The position numbers were made by a program, and so were the translations under genes. Shown here one piece after another: positions 17,128-25,126 of a DNA stretch of 32,138 nt. Within the stretch, counting starts at the first letter, position 1, and the number at the start of each line of letters is the position of its first letter. Below the pieces are notes generated by a model that saw nothing but the letters and a program-made list of their open reading frames with translations, did no database searches and was not told the origin of the DNA. Source of the DNA: Halioglobus sp. (GTDB lineage: Bacteria; Pseudomonadota; Gammaproteobacteria; Pseudomonadales; Halieaceae); NCBI GenBank assembly GCA_020443325.1, contig JAGRIK010000159.1, forward strand, positions 1 to 32,138, in the 5' to 3' direction.

Positions 17128-18918
17128 TTAAAGGTATTCGTTAATAGCGCGCAAGAACGCAGCGCCGTATTTGTCCAGTTTGCGCTCCCCCACGCCAGTG
17201 ATATACGAAAATTCCTCCGGCGTTCGCGGCAGCACCGTACACATCTCCTTCAGGCTGCGATCATGAAAGATCACATAGGGCGGCACACCCTGCTCTTCGG
17301 CCAACAGGCGCCTGCACTCGCGCAAGGCCTCCCACAACCCGACATCGATATCGGCGGGGAGCACGGATTTCGTTTGCTGCCTGGTCGTGTTGCCGCCGAC
17401 ATCGCGGCGCAGCTGGATGTCCTGCTCTCCGCGCAGTAGCGGCCGGCATTGTTCTTCCAGTCGCAAGGCGCCAAATTGTGCGAGATCCACACTCGTATAG
17501 CCGCGCGCTACCAATTGCCTGAACACGGAGCGCCACTGCGTATTGTCCAGTTCTTTGCCCACGCCGTAGGTGGGCAGTTGCTGGTGGTCAAATTGCTTGA
17601 TCTTGTCGTTGCTCGCGCCGCGCAGAACGTCGATCAGGTGGTTGACGCCAAAGCGTTGGCCGGTGCGATAGACCGCGCTCAGGGCCTTGCGGGCGGCTTC
17701 TGTGCCGTCCCATGTGTCCACGGGTTCCAGGCAGGTGTCGCAGTTCCCGCAGGGTTGGGGCAGGGTGTCACCAAAGTATTTCAGCAGGCTCTCCCGGCGA
17801 CACGTGGTGATCTCGCACAGCCCCAGCATCGCATTCAATCGGTGCTGTTCCGCCCGCTTGTGTTCTTCGCTGCCCTCCGAGTTGGCCATCATCTGGCGCA
17901 GTTTGATCACATCCTGCAGCCCGTAGATCATCCAGGCGTTTGCCGGTTCCCCATCGCGCCCGGCGCGTCCGGTCTCCTGGTAATAGGACTCAATGGTTTT
18001 AGGCATATCCAGATGGGCGACAAATCGGACATCCGGCTTGTCTATGCCCATACCGAAGGCAATGGTCGCGACGATGATGACGCCTTCCTCGCGCAGGAAC
18101 CGGGCCTGGTGATCCGCGCGCAGTGCAGGAGGTAGACCCGCGTGGTAAGGCAGGGCATTGAACCCCTGCTGCTGCAGCCAGAGCGAAATTTCTTCCGTCT
18201 TTTTGCGCGACAGGCAGTAGACGATGCCGGCGTCCTTCGCATGTTCGTCCTTCAGGAAGCGCAGTAGCTGCGCCCTTGGGTTGGTTTTGAGTGCGATACG
18301 GTAGCGGATATTGGGACGATCAAACCCCGCAATAAATTGCTCGGCCTGTGCCAGGTCAAGTCGCAGAATAATCTCGGCCCGTGTGCGCTCATCTGCCGTC
18401 GCAGTGAGTGCGATACGCGGAACCGCCGGAAAGCGCTCGTGTAACAGGGATAATTGCAAATAGTCGGCGCGAAAATCGTGACCCCATTGCGAAACGCAGT
18501 GTGCCTCGTCAATCGCAAACAGCGCGATGCTGGCCTGCTCCAACAGGGAGAGGCACCGACCCTGCGTCAGTCGCTCGGGCGCAATATAGAGGAGGTCAAG
18601 CTCGCCCGAGAGTAGTTCCCGCTCCACTGTGCGCGCTTCTTCTGCGTCCAGCGTCGAGTTTAAATAACTCGCCCGCACGCCCAACTGGCGCATCGCGCTG
18701 ACCTGGTCCTGCATCAGTGCGATCAGGGGTGAGATGACAATGCCGCAACCGGGCCTGGCGAGGGCTGGAATCTGGTAGCAAAGCGACTTCCCCCCGCCGG
18801 TAGGCATCAATACCAGTGCATCACCGCCGGCGATGACGGTCTGGATAATGGCGTCCTGCGGCCCTCGAAAGGCTTCGTAACCGAAAACGGATTGTAGGAT
18901 TTGCTGGGCGTTGTTCAT
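17128..18918 (-). CDS. recQ: ATP-dependent DNA helicase RecQ
   Basis: A 3'-5' superfamily 2 helicase of the RecF recombination route. 596 residues, close to E. coli RecQ (about 610). Walker A is [16 protein letters not shown] (about 38-53) and the DEAH box is in [16 protein letters not shown] (about 135-150). The helicase C domain has [18 protein letters not shown] and the [10 protein letters not shown] motif VI. The RecQ zinc-binding Cys set is in [17 protein letters not shown]...CGNCDTC. A winged-helix region and a C-terminal HRDC domain (LREC...[23 protein letters not shown]) complete it. The start is [13 protein letters not shown]. No Shine-Dalgarno is present, and a TATACT hexamer lies only 8 nt upstream (18927-18932), which would give a nearly leaderless mRNA. 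The GGDEF-EAL gene ends 90 nt upstream. Confidence 0.95.
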   Translation of the reverse strand: MNNAQQILQSVFGYEAFRGPQDAIIQTVIAGGDALVLMPTGGGKSLCYQIPALARPGCGIVISPLIALMQDQVSAMRQLGVRASYLNSTLDAEEARTVERELLSGELDLLYIAPERLTQGRCLSLLEQASIALFAIDEAHCVSQWGHDFRADYLQLSLLHERFPAVPRIALTATADERTRAEIILRLDLAQAEQFIAGFDRPNIRYRIALKTNPRAQLLRFLKDEHAKDAGIVYCLSRKKTEEISLWLQQQGFNALPYHAGLPPALRADHQARFLREEGVIIVATIAFGMGIDKPDVRFVAHLDMPKTIESYYQETGRAGRDGEPANAWMIYGLQDVIKLRQMMANSEGSEEHKRAEQHRLNAMLGLCEITTCRRESLLKYFGDTLPQPCGNCDTCLEPVDTWDGTEAARKALSAVYRTGQRFGVNHLIDVLRGASNDKIKQFDHQQLPTYGVGKELDNTQWRSVFRQLVARGYTSVDLAQFGALRLEEQCRPLLRGEQDIQLRRDVGGNTTRQQTKSVLPADIDVGLWEALRECRRLLAEEQGVPPYVIFHDRSLKEMCTVLPRTPEEFSYITGVGERKLDKYGAAFLRAINEYL

Positions 18919-19008
18919 CGCGACGCAGTATACCCCAGCACTACCCATGTAGCGGAACAATCGATCGGAAGTGACGGTAAATGGCGGGGCAGGCCGGTGT
19001 GGGGTGGG

Positions 19009-21327
19009 TCAGCGAGCGTTCAGCTGGGCAATCTGCTCCTTGAAATAGCCCGGCGCCAGCAGGGTTTTCAACTCCTCGAACGGCACGGGCTTGCTGAACA
19101 GGTAACCCTGGATAACACTCGCGCCATTGTTGCGCAGGAAGTGGTATTGCTCCTGCGTTTCCACACCCTCGGCCACCAGTTGTAAGCGCATGCTTCTCGC
19201 CATGGCGATGATGGCTATCACCAGGCTCGCATCGTTTTGGCTCTTGTCAAAATCGATGACGAAGCTGCGATCAATCTTCAGTTCGTCCAGTGGGAATCGG
19301 CTGAGATAGCTCAGGGAGGAGTAACCTGTACCAAAATCATCAATGGATAGCTGCACACCCTGATCCTTGAGGTCGGCAAGGGAGCGTGCCGTATCCTCAT
19401 GGTTATCCATCATAATGCCCTCGGTCAGTTCCAGTTGCAGGCGCCTTGGGCGCAGTCCGGTAGTCGCCAGAATGTCGGACACACGCGTGATGAAGCTCTG
19501 CGTGAACTGTAGCGCGGAGACGTTGACAGAAATTTTTGGCAGTTCCAGGCCCAGGGACTGAAGCTCGACCATCTGCCGGCAGGCCTCTTCCAGCCCCCAC
19601 TCGCCCAGTGCGCCGATCAGTCCCATTTCTTCCGCCAGGGGGATAAACTTGAAGGGCGGCACCATCCCCAGGGACTCATGCGGCCAGCGCATCAGGGCCT
19701 CGGCGCCGGTCACCGTGCCAGTCAGTGTGTCCACCTGGACCTGGTAATGTAGTGACAGGCCCTTGTTTTCAAGCGCTTTGCGCAGTTCGTTTTCCAGTTC
19801 GAGCCGTTCCACGCCGGCGGCATCCATGTCGGTCCGGTAGAACATATACTTGTTCTTGCCGGTGGACTTGGCGTGGTACATGGCCGTATCGGCTGCTTTG
19901 AGCAGATCCTCTACTGTCTCTGTATCCGCCTGCGCGATGGCAATGCCGATACTGGGGGTCACGACAAGGTCGTGTCCCTCGATCTTGATGGGTTGCGCGA
20001 GTATATCGAGCAGACGCTGCGCGACCATACCCGCGGAATCGGCACTATCGAGCTGATTGAGGACAACGGTAAATTCATCTCCGCCGAGTCGTGAGACATC
20101 GATTTGCGAGCTCGGCTCCACGTAGTGCGCGATAACGTCGCTGCCCCGGACACACCTGGCAAGCCGCTTTGCAACCTCGCGCAGCAATAAATCCCCGGAG
20201 CTGTGTCCCAGCGAGTCATTGATGCGCTTGAAATTGTCCAGATCGAGAAACAGCAGTGCCAGCATTTCCTTGTTGCGCTTTGCCAGCCGCAGCAGCAGGT
20301 CCAACTGTTCGGTAAACAGCCGGCGGTTGGGGAGCCCCGTAAGGCTGTCGTAATACGCCAGTTTGCGCAGGCGGTCCTTGGTTTCGGTGACCTGCTTTAC
20401 AGCCTCACTCAGTTCCTCATTCCGTTTGGATAATTGTGAGGTGCGCTCTTCCACTTTCATGCTCAACAGCTGGTGATCGACATCCATCCGGGTCTTGTAG
20501 GTGTTGAGCCCCTCGATGATGGTGTTGAGAAGGAGGACGACTTCCTTGAACTCGCCGCTGCTTTCGAGCCCGCGAGGCTGCACGGCGGTGCCCGACGAAA
20601 TATCGTCTGCCATCCGCTTGATCATGGAAAAGGGTGCGGTAATCCTGCGCGCCATATGCCTGCTGAAGATGCTGCACAGGAGGATGAATACCATTGCGAT
20701 TCCCATCACTGCCAGAATGGTGGGAAGTATTTGCTGTAATAACAGCGCGCGGCTGATCCCGATTTGCACATAACCGACCACATACAGGCTGCTGGCCGAG
20801 CGCGCACTTGCCAGCGCTGCCCCCAGCGCGTCGCGCCCTACATTCTGGTGGAGTGGGTTTAGCACCGATAGCACTGGAACCGTCAGGTCCCAGACGAGGT
20901 CGCCTCCAGGCAGATTCCAGGAACTTGTGGTATCTGCCATGGAAAAGCTGCCGCGGCGCGGTGTCAGGCTCGTCTCTACCACCGAGGTACTTCCGCGAAT
21001 AAGGTCAAATGGCGTGGATTCGTACTCCAGCGTGTCGGGCTGTTGTATGCGGTTTAGCTCAAGTCCATTCTGGTCGCGGGCAATGGCGTACAGGATCGTG
21101 GTTGAGGACTCAAGGATGTCCTGGAGCGTTGCCTGTAACTCGCTGGTATCTGCGAGGTATATCGCAACCTGCAACTGCGGTTGGCTTTGCACAAGGTTGA
21201 CAGATTGCTTGATGAGACGCTCTTTGGCAGAGGAGTATTCGAGCTGGAGCACGATGGCAGTGAGAATACAGCCTGCGGCAACCGCGATGGATATCACCAG
21301 GGCATTGATTTTGCCGGCAATCGTCAT
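19009..21327 (-). CDS. Membrane-bound GGDEF-EAL protein (c-di-GMP synthesis/degradation)
   Basis: A 772-residue signalling protein. Membrane helix 1 is at about 9-28, followed by a periplasmic sensor region of about 165 residues. Helix 2 is at about 199-221, then a HAMP-like segment (about 222-280) and a coiled linker (KVEERTSQLSKRNEELSEAVKQV). The GGDEF domain (about 325-500) has an intact GGDEF at 415-419, with DLDNFKRINDSLGH. The EAL domain (about 515-765) has EAL in GAEALMRW (about 543-545) and DDFGTGYSSLSYL (about 663-675), so both activities look possible. The usual RxxD inhibitory site just before GGDEF is displaced by about 12 inserted residues: RGSD is at 394-397 and SQID occupies the normal place. 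Located beside exopolysaccharide genes, consistent with c-di-GMP control of their products. Confidence 0.92.
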   Translation of the reverse strand: MTIAGKINALVISIAVAAGCILTAIVLQLEYSSAKERLIKQSVNLVQSQPQLQVAIYLADTSELQATLQDILESSTTILYAIARDQNGLELNRIQQPDTLEYESTPFDLIRGSTSVVETSLTPRRGSFSMADTTSSWNLPGGDLVWDLTVPVLSVLNPLHQNVGRDALGAALASARSASSLYVVGYVQIGISRALLLQQILPTILAVMGIAMVFILLCSIFSRHMARRITAPFSMIKRMADDISSGTAVQPRGLESSGEFKEVVLLLNTIIEGLNTYKTRMDVDHQLLSMKVEERTSQLSKRNEELSEAVKQVTETKDRLRKLAYYDSLTGLPNRRLFTEQLDLLLRLAKRNKEMLALLFLDLDNFKRINDSLGHSSGDLLLREVAKRLARCVRGSDVIAHYVEPSSQIDVSRLGGDEFTVVLNQLDSADSAGMVAQRLLDILAQPIKIEGHDLVVTPSIGIAIAQADTETVEDLLKAADTAMYHAKSTGKNKYMFYRTDMDAAGVERLELENELRKALENKGLSLHYQVQVDTLTGTVTGAEALMRWPHESLGMVPPFKFIPLAEEMGLIGALGEWGLEEACRQMVELQSLGLELPKISVNVSALQFTQSFITRVSDILATTGLRPRRLQLELTEGIMMDNHEDTARSLADLKDQGVQLSIDDFGTGYSSLSYLSRFPLDELKIDRSFVIDFDKSQNDASLVIAIIAMARSMRLQLVAEGVETQEQYHFLRNNGASVIQGYLFSKPVPFEELKTLLAPGYFKEQIAQLNAR

Positions 21328-21573
21328 GGTTCTGGGAAACTCTCTCCGCCTGCGTATGGCGCGACAGCGGCTTCGAATGTTGCCATTAGTTACATCCCGG
21401 TCTGTGGAACTAACCGCTGGTGTTTCGCCTGTGTGTCAGGTTGGCATTCAAACAAACGGATAGATTATTATCTAAAACAATAACTTGCAGTGAAAATAGC
21501 ATGAGTTCGATAAGGTGTGCAATGCTGGCGCGGCAATACCCGGCCAGTGCGGGCTGCGAGCAGGGCAGTGGCG

Positions 21574-21843
21574 TCAGTTTGTCATCCGCCTGTCGGGAAG
21601 GATACGCCGGTCGTTGGCGATCAGGATACTGTTGACGGTAAGGGGAAATGTTACCGGCCTGCCGCTGCGCCGGTCGCCGGGCTTGCGTGCAACCTGTTCG
21701 CGAGGTTGCTTGTCGGCTGAACTTCGCCTGAGTTGCTCATGGTCATCGGAGACATAGGTTCGGGCTGCCACGGTAAACACATAGGTGGATACCACGACGG
21801 CACCCAAACCCGATAGTCCGAGGATGATCAGTATCACATCCAT
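21574..21843 (-). CDS. Small membrane protein of unknown function
   Basis: I do not recognise a family for this 89-residue protein. Residues 1-27 are a membrane helix (MDVILIILGLSGLGAVVVST, continuing YVFTVAA). The rest is a charged, Arg-rich cytoplasmic-type tail with three DRR repeats: GDRRSGRP, NDRRIL and PDRR-MTN. The reading frame shows normal third-position GC and the helix-plus-basic-tail layout looks designed rather than random. AGAGGA lies upstream at about 12 nt, a loose spacing. It sits 205 nt downstream of the sugar transferase and upstream of the GGDEF-EAL gene, all on the same strand. It could be a small regulator of the polysaccharide machinery, but that is only position-based. 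Confidence 0.6.
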   Translation of the reverse strand: MDVILIILGLSGLGAVVVSTYVFTVAARTYVSDDHEQLRRSSADKQPREQVARKPGDRRSGRPVTFPLTVNSILIANDRRILPDRRMTN

Positions 21844-21879
21844 GACAAAAACAGTCCTCTAGCCCGCCGAAACAGAAAG

Positions 21880-21896
21880 TGCAATTGATATGCAAT
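21880..21896. repeat. TGCAAT direct repeat with 11-bp period
   Basis: TGCAAT occurs at 21880-21885 and again at 21891-21896, exactly one helical turn apart, upstream of the small membrane protein gene. A perfect palindrome CAAGCGCTTG lies at 21931-21940 in the same spacer. Both could be protein-binding sites; neither matches a regulator I can name. Confidence 0.3.
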
Positions 21897-22048
21897 ATCC
21901 GCGCCTATTTGGTTAGTAGTTGGTACTTTACAAGCGCTTGCGGGATGTTAGCGTCAGAATCCGATGCCAACAACAGGAGTGTGTAAATTTTCCTGACACA
22001 TTTGGGTCACCGTGCCAGGGGCCAGTCGGGTATTTTATTCGTTCGAGT

Positions 22049-23461
22049 CTAGCGGGCGCCTTTCCCGAATAGAACGACCTCGACTGTGCTGAGTGTGACC
22101 ATCAAATCGAGGAACAAACTCTGGTTTTTCACATAGTACAGATCAAATTGCAGTTTCTGCCTGGCATCGTTTTCCGATGCGCCATAGGGATAACACAGTT
22201 GTGCCCAGCCGGTGATGCCGGGCTTTACCGCATGGCGGGAGTTGTAGTATGGGATTTGTTCCGCCAACTGCTTTACGAACTCGGGACGCTCCGGGCGGGG
22301 GCCGATAAACGCCATCTCCCCGGACAGTACATTGAATATCTGCGGAAGTTCGTCGATACGGGTGCGGCGGATAAACGCCCCCACCTTGGTGACCCGGCTG
22401 TCATTCAGGGTGGCCCAACGCGCTTTGCCATCCCCTTCGGCGTCGATACTCATGCTCCTGAACTTGAGGACCTGGAAGGCTTTGCCATTGAGACCTACTC
22501 GCTGCTGGCTAAAAAAGATCGGCGCTTTAAAACCGTCTTCCATCCAGATGGCCAGAGCTGTCAGTAGCATGATCGGCCAGGTAGACATCAGCAGTATAAA
22601 GCTCGCAAAAATATCGAAACTGCGCTTCGTTATGCTGCTGGGCGCGCTGCTGCGCAGGTCTTCGGTGAGCGTCATCCACCCCGGGGTGGCAAAGTCCACC
22701 AGTATTTTGCCCGCTTCCCGTTCAAAAAAGTTCACCAGGTTCATGACTTTAATGCCCTGCAGGCGACATTTGAACAACTCATCGGTGGGCGTCTGGTCGC
22801 GTTTGTTGTCCAGTGCAACGACAATCTGGTCAATCTCGGTCTGTTTGGCGTACTCAGCCAGTGGTTGGCGCAGGTTGATCACCCGTTCTCCGGACACTTT
22901 GGGATCTTCGTCGTCTACCCTGACAAACCCTACGATGGTGAACCCCTGTCGATCCGTTTTGCGTCGCATGGCGCTGGTGATCGTAGCGGCGGCAGAGCCG
23001 GAGCCGTAGACCAGCACCCGGCTTTTGAACTGTTCCAGGTCTGTCAGGTTGATGAATACGATGCGGCTGATCAGGTTGGCACTAAAGGACAAGAGCACCG
23101 CGTATAATAGTATGCTGCGCCATTGCTGGACATCCGGGAGGAGCATAAAGACGCCGGCGGTGAGCAGGCTGGCCGTCGTAAACCCACCCAGGGTTCGCAC
23201 CAACACGCCCGATCTGCCCTCGCGCATGCGCGGTTCATAGAGCCCCATCGCAAACAGGCAAATCACTGCAATCGCCGAGTAGATCAGCGCGCGGTTGGGA
23301 ATCTCGGGAATCATGGCCTGGAAGCTGCCGGGGTGAAGGGCGACAAGACTGTGGATGTAAGCGCCGGCATACAAAGCCATAACGAAAAGCGCCGCGTCTA
23401 CCAGGGCTAGCCAGTAAAACGATGTATGAACATGGTGGTTGAATACTCTGACCGTAGCCAT
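22049..23461 (-). CDS. Undecaprenyl-phosphate sugar phosphotransferase, PEP-CTERM/XrtA-associated (TIGR03013-like)
   Basis: Starts exopolysaccharide repeat-unit synthesis by moving a sugar-phosphate from a nucleotide sugar to undecaprenyl phosphate in the inner membrane. 470 residues. The N-terminus has four to five hydrophobic helices (about 15-135). A nucleotide-binding-like region follows (VLVYGSGSAAATIT, then FTIVGFVRVDDE). The C-terminal bacterial sugar transferase domain (about 275-470) has KRSFDIFASFILL, VLKFRSMSIDAEG, RIDELPQIFNVLSGEMAFIGPRPERPEF and KPGITGWAQLCYPYGAS. The ending YYVKNQSLFLDLMVTLSTVEVVLFGKGAR is the style of the PEP-CTERM/XrtA-system transferases rather than of WcaJ. 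AAGGA is about 7-8 nt before the ATG. The next gene upstream on this strand is the decarboxylase, 414 nt away. Confidence 0.93.
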   Translation of the reverse strand: MATVRVFNHHVHTSFYWLALVDAALFVMALYAGAYIHSLVALHPGSFQAMIPEIPNRALIYSAIAVICLFAMGLYEPRMREGRSGVLVRTLGGFTTASLLTAGVFMLLPDVQQWRSILLYAVLLSFSANLISRIVFINLTDLEQFKSRVLVYGSGSAAATITSAMRRKTDRQGFTIVGFVRVDDEDPKVSGERVINLRQPLAEYAKQTEIDQIVVALDNKRDQTPTDELFKCRLQGIKVMNLVNFFEREAGKILVDFATPGWMTLTEDLRSSAPSSITKRSFDIFASFILLMSTWPIMLLTALAIWMEDGFKAPIFFSQQRVGLNGKAFQVLKFRSMSIDAEGDGKARWATLNDSRVTKVGAFIRRTRIDELPQIFNVLSGEMAFIGPRPERPEFVKQLAEQIPYYNSRHAVKPGITGWAQLCYPYGASENDARQKLQFDLYYVKNQSLFLDLMVTLSTVEVVLFGKGAR

Positions 23462-23606
23462 TCCCCAATCCTTTCTGCCACTTTAATCGCAGGTTTCGCC
23501 GCCTGCTGCGCCAGTGGGTTGATGCTCCACCGGGGGCGACTTGTCTCCGACTCACTGTTTGATATGTCGCCGCCCCGACCCGCTGCCTTATGTCGACAGC
23601 TGGCAA

Positions 23607-23638
23607 TTATGCACAGCGAGTAACCATACTTATCCACA
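23607..23638 (+). other. Pair of perfect DnaA boxes
   Basis: TTATGCACA at 23607-23615 and TTATCCACA at 23630-23638 both match TTATNCACA exactly, in the same orientation, 23 nt apart start to start. A degraded inverted copy (TGTGGAGTAA, 23647-23656) follows at once, making a near-palindrome with the second box. An AT-rich stretch follows. A further perfect box lies within the decarboxylase gene at 24195-24203. Confidence 0.5.
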
Positions 23639-23813
23639 TACGAATCTGTGGAGTAAATAAAAGTAGCACGGCTTATTTATAGCTGCCCAAATTCTTGCCA
23701 AAAATGTGATCTTATTCCCGACTTTACTGTCTTGCTGTTACAGCGGCGTGACAGTTTGCTCGCGGTTGCCGCGCCACGCCAGTCGCTGTACCCTGTTTTC
23801 TGGAAAAATACCT

Positions 23814-23844
23814 AATAAAAACAACGGCTAATGGGCGAAGTTGT
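23814..23844 (-). terminator. Weak candidate terminator after the decarboxylase gene
   Basis: On the minus strand ACAAC (23844-23840) pairs with GTTGT (23825-23821), followed by TTTTATTA. The stem is only 5 bp with a 14-nt loop, so this is tentative. It is supported mainly by its place about 30 nt after the stop codon. Confidence 0.25.
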
Positions 23845-23875
23845 GGGTTGCTCCCGACGGGGGATGTCCACTTCT

Positions 23876-25126
23876 CTAGACCAGGATTTCCCCGGGGTGT
23901 GGGTGACCCAGAAAATTGACTGGGCTGGCGGTAAGACCGTACGCGCCCGACTGGAATACGACCACCAGGTCGCCCACCTCAGCCACAGGCAGGCTGACCC
24001 GGCTTCCCAGGATATCCAGTGGTGTGCACAGGGGGCCAACCACGTTCACCAGCTCGAGCGTATCGCCTGATACCCGGTTTCCCAGGCACAGGGGATAGTT
24101 CTTGCGGATGACCTGTCCGAAGTTGCCGGAGGCGGCGAGGTGGTGGTGCAAGCCGCCATTGGTGACTAGGAAGGTTTCCCCGCGCGAGACTTTTTTATCC
24201 ACAACCTCACAGACATAGATTCCGGCTTCCGCCGTGAGGTAACGGCCGAGTTCGAGTACGATTTCCACGCCAGGCAACTGTTGTGCAGCTTTTCGGGCCA
24301 GGCCTGCCAGATTGCTGGCAATGGGCGACAGGTCCAGGTGCTGCTCACCGGGAAAGTAGGGTACACCCAGCCCGCCACCGATGTTCAGCCAGCGTACCGG
24401 GGAGGGGGCGGACTGGCTGAGGCGGAAGGCGAGTTCGAAGGTCTTTGTTTGCGACTCGATGATGGCCTGGGGACGCAGGTTTTGAGAACCGCTGAAAATG
24501 TGGAACCCCATAAACTCCAGAGGCAGGGATGACATCGCCTCCAGCATGGCGGGCACCTGCTCCGCATCCACACCAAAAGGCTTGGGACCGCTGCCCATTT
24601 TCATGCCCGCTGACTTGAGTTCAAAGTCAGGATTGACTCGAATAGCCACTCTGGGGCGGATGCCGGTGCTTTCGGCCAGTGCCGCGATACGCTGCATCTC
24701 TCCCGCAGACTCCATATTGATAATTACACCGCTGGCTACCGCCGCGTCGAGGTCTTCTGCGGACTTGCCCGGCCCCGCGAAGCTGATACTGCCTGGCGCT
24801 ATGCCGGTTGCCAGCGCGAGGCGCAGTTCGTTTGCAGAGGCGACGTCCAGCCCGTCGGTCATCGCGGCCAGGTGGTTAACCACCTCTGGCATAGGGTTCG
24901 CCTTCACGGCATAGTGCAGGTGAACGCCGGGGGGAAGGGCGTCACGCAGAGTTTTGACCCGGTCGTTCATCACCTGGCGGTCATAGGCGTAGAAAGGTGT
25001 TTTTCCAACGGCTCTGGCCAGATCGGGAAGAGACTGCCCGCCGATCTGCAGGCAGTTACCTGCCACCGCAAATTGGTTCATCTTCGCGTGCTGTGGCGCG
25101 TCGGTGGAGCCCTGGGTATGACTCAT
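23876..25126 (-). CDS. PLP-dependent decarboxylase, exosortase A system-associated (TIGR03099-like)
   Basis: A fold-type III PLP enzyme related to diaminopimelate and ornithine decarboxylases. 416 residues. The Schiff-base Lys is in HYAVKANPMPEVV (Lys about 75). GGGLGVPYFPGEQHLDL binds the PLP phosphate region, and ELGRYLTAEAGIYVCEVVDKK and GPLCTPLDILG supply the partner-subunit active-site residues. The ending NFLGHPHPGEILV is the style of the exosortase-A-associated subfamily. Its start overlaps the stop of the acyl-CoA ligase by 4 nt (ATGA), so the two are translationally coupled. In exosortase A loci this pair is thought to help make a lipid- or sugar-linked component of the exopolysaccharide system; the true substrate is unknown. 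Confidence 0.92.
   Translation of the reverse strand: MSHTQGSTDAPQHAKMNQFAVAGNCLQIGGQSLPDLARAVGKTPFYAYDRQVMNDRVKTLRDALPPGVHLHYAVKANPMPEVVNHLAAMTDGLDVASANELRLALATGIAPGSISFAGPGKSAEDLDAAVASGVIINMESAGEMQRIAALAESTGIRPRVAIRVNPDFELKSAGMKMGSGPKPFGVDAEQVPAMLEAMSSLPLEFMGFHIFSGSQNLRPQAIIESQTKTFELAFRLSQSAPSPVRWLNIGGGLGVPYFPGEQHLDLSPIASNLAGLARKAAQQLPGVEIVLELGRYLTAEAGIYVCEVVDKKVSRGETFLVTNGGLHHHLAASGNFGQVIRKNYPLCLGNRVSGDTLELVNVVGPLCTPLDILGSRVSLPVAEVGDLVVVFQSGAYGLTASPVNFLGHPHPGEILV
24195..24203 (+). other. Consensus DnaA-box match inside the decarboxylase gene
   Basis: TTATCCACA, a perfect match, about 560 nt from the intergenic pair. It is inside coding sequence, over the codons for VDKK, so it could be coincidental. 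Confidence 0.3.

Larger units (their letters stand above)
23462..23875. other. 414-nt non-coding region upstream of the sugar transferase
   Basis: No credible gene lies here on either strand. It is AT-richer than its surroundings. It contains two consensus DnaA boxes (23607-23638) and a TATAAA hexamer on the minus strand (23681-23676) that could be the -10 of the sugar transferase, with only a poor -35. It also has a CTGTTAC/GTGACAG hairpin (23735-23754) and a CGCGG-TTG-CCGCG hairpin (23761-23773). Such a long leader (about 210 nt from the candidate -10 to the ATG) in a dense region suggests regulation of the polysaccharide gene or a DnaA-binding locus. Confidence 0.5.

Noticed and set aside
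17449-18135. 228-codon open frame on the plus strand
   Set aside because: Antisense to the conserved C-terminal half of RecQ.
23684-23700. Sigma-54-like promoter upstream of the sugar transferase (minus strand TGGCA...GGGCA)
   Set aside because: GG to GC spacing is 11 rather than the strict 10, and the -12 lacks TTGC.
23462-23875. Chromosomal replication origin
   Set aside because: Only two perfect DnaA boxes in the gap and none of the usual origin-flanking genes (dnaA, dnaN, gidA, parAB) are present.
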